Source of the DNA: Galbibacter kalidii
GTDB lineage: Bacteria; Bacteroidota; Bacteroidia; Flavobacteriales; Flavobacteriaceae
Assembly: GCF_026241135.1 (NCBI RefSeq)
Contig: NZ_JAPFGA010000002.1
Span: forward strand, 186,001-250,000
DNA length: 64,000 nt
Direction of reading: 5' to 3'
The notes beneath the pieces were generated by a model, which saw only the letters and a program-made list of their open reading frames with translations, was not told the DNA's origin and did not search any database. The position numbers were made by a program, and so were the translations under genes. Each line of letters begins with the position of its first letter. Positions within the stretch are counted from its first letter, which is position 1. This document shows positions 63,510 through 64,000 of this stretch, piece after piece.

Positions 63510-64000
63510 ATGTTTCTCGAAAATACAGTAAATCATAAAGAGCAATTTGGCTGGATAGAAGTCATCTGCGGATCCATGTTCTCCGGAAAAACCGAAGAAC
63601 TCATCCGCAGGCTGAAACGTGCCCAGTTTGCAAAGCAAAAGGTAGAGATCTTCAAACCTGCTGTTGATGTTCGATATGACGATGACATGGTTGTTTCCCA
63701 CGATGCTAACGAAATCAGGTCGACACCGGTTCCGGCCGCTGCCAATATCCGATTACTGGCAGACGATTGTGATGTAATAGGTATAGATGAGGCCCAATTC
63801 TTTGATGACGAGATCGTGACCGTTTGCAACGACCTTGCCAACAAAGGCATTCGTGTGGTTGTTGCCGGATTGGATATGGATTTTAAAGGAAATCCGTTTG
63901 GTCCTATGCCGGCACTTATGGCTACGGCAGAATACGTGACCAAAGTGCACGCTATTTGTACCCGAACCGGAAACCTTGCCAACTACAGCTTTAGAAAATC
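63510..64000 (+). CDS. tdk: Thymidine kinase, partial
   Basis: 163 residues to the window edge from the ATG at 63510. P-loop [26 protein letters not shown] and [20 protein letters not shown] are diagnostic for type II thymidine kinase; [19 protein letters not shown] begins the zinc-binding lasso region, with the first Cys. It phosphorylates thymidine in the salvage route. The 292-bp divergent gap before it shows no clear promoter. Confidence 0.95.
   Translation, partial: MFLENTVNHKEQFGWIEVICGSMFSGKTEELIRRLKRAQFAKQKVEIFKPAVDVRYDDDMVVSHDANEIRSTPVPAAANIRLLADDCDVIGIDEAQFFDDEIVTVCNDLANKGIRVVVAGLDMDFKGNPFGPMPALMATAEYVTKVHAICTRTGNLANYSFRK

Overview
The window is chromosomal DNA from a member of the Bacteroidota, most likely family Flavobacteriaceae. 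The base composition is AT-rich. One promoter fits the Bacteroidota pattern TTTG-N19-TAnnTTTG (before the OmpA porin gene at 43249). The protein families are typical of the group: an OmpA porin with calcium-binding TSP3 repeats, a hybrid two-component regulator, a GH97 glucosidase, many small lipoproteins, and a C39 exporter with double-glycine peptides. Identifications come from reading motifs, not from database searches.

The left third (1 to about 19.3 kb) is accessory DNA. Bases 1-2576 (minus) hold a split lanthipeptide dehydratase. Bases 2816-8022 (plus) hold a peptide-export cassette: an HlyD adaptor, a small HTH protein, two double-glycine leader peptides with no cysteine (one only 54 residues), a CPBP-type membrane protein, a small membrane protein and a C39 peptidase ABC transporter. 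A 25-nt imperfect hairpin occurs twice, in the 3' end of the HTH gene and just before the transporter, so it brackets the peptides and membrane genes. A tyrosine recombinase (8370-9575, minus) follows, then a tRNA-Asn fragment that begins inside the anticodon stem (9721-9766). I read that fragment as the right attachment site of an integrative element carrying the peptide cluster.

From 9.8 to 19.3 kb there is a second accessory block. It holds a minus-strand operon (small basic protein, cupin, YodC-like protein, DUF1611 P-loop protein, alanine/ornithine racemase-like protein and VanX-type dipeptidase), an AraC regulator, a perfect 30-bp palindrome, the wreck of another integrase, and a free-standing NRPS-like reductase (A-T-R). 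Its right edge (19228-19275) resembles the sequence just downstream of the tRNA-Asn fragment, which suggests stacked insertions at one tRNA locus.

Bases 19.3-22.6 kb hold a probable metal or redox group: thioredoxin-like protein, outer-membrane protein, secreted HMA protein, NHL-repeat lipoprotein and a membrane protein. A GH97 lipoprotein follows (22760-24763). Bases 25162-33344 are a dense minus-strand run of ten exported proteins of mostly unknown function. They share leader sequences and lipocalin-like features, and one gene is frameshifted. A hybrid histidine kinase/AraC regulator lies upstream (33779-36658).

From 36.8 kb to the right end the content looks like ordinary core genome. It includes a luciferase-like oxidoreductase, superoxide dismutase, AddA-like and AddB-like nuclease/helicase subunits flanking kbl and ompA, an SDR enzyme, tRNA-Ala(GGC), a MATE pump, an enoyl-CoA hydratase homologue, a 2OG oxygenase, queD, lpxH, an alpha/beta hydrolase, an msrB-msrA-selO operon, a class C serine hydrolase, recJ, a GIY-YIG protein, an OsmC protein, a carboxymuconolactone-decarboxylase-like protein, rsmI, a DoxX protein and the start of tdk.
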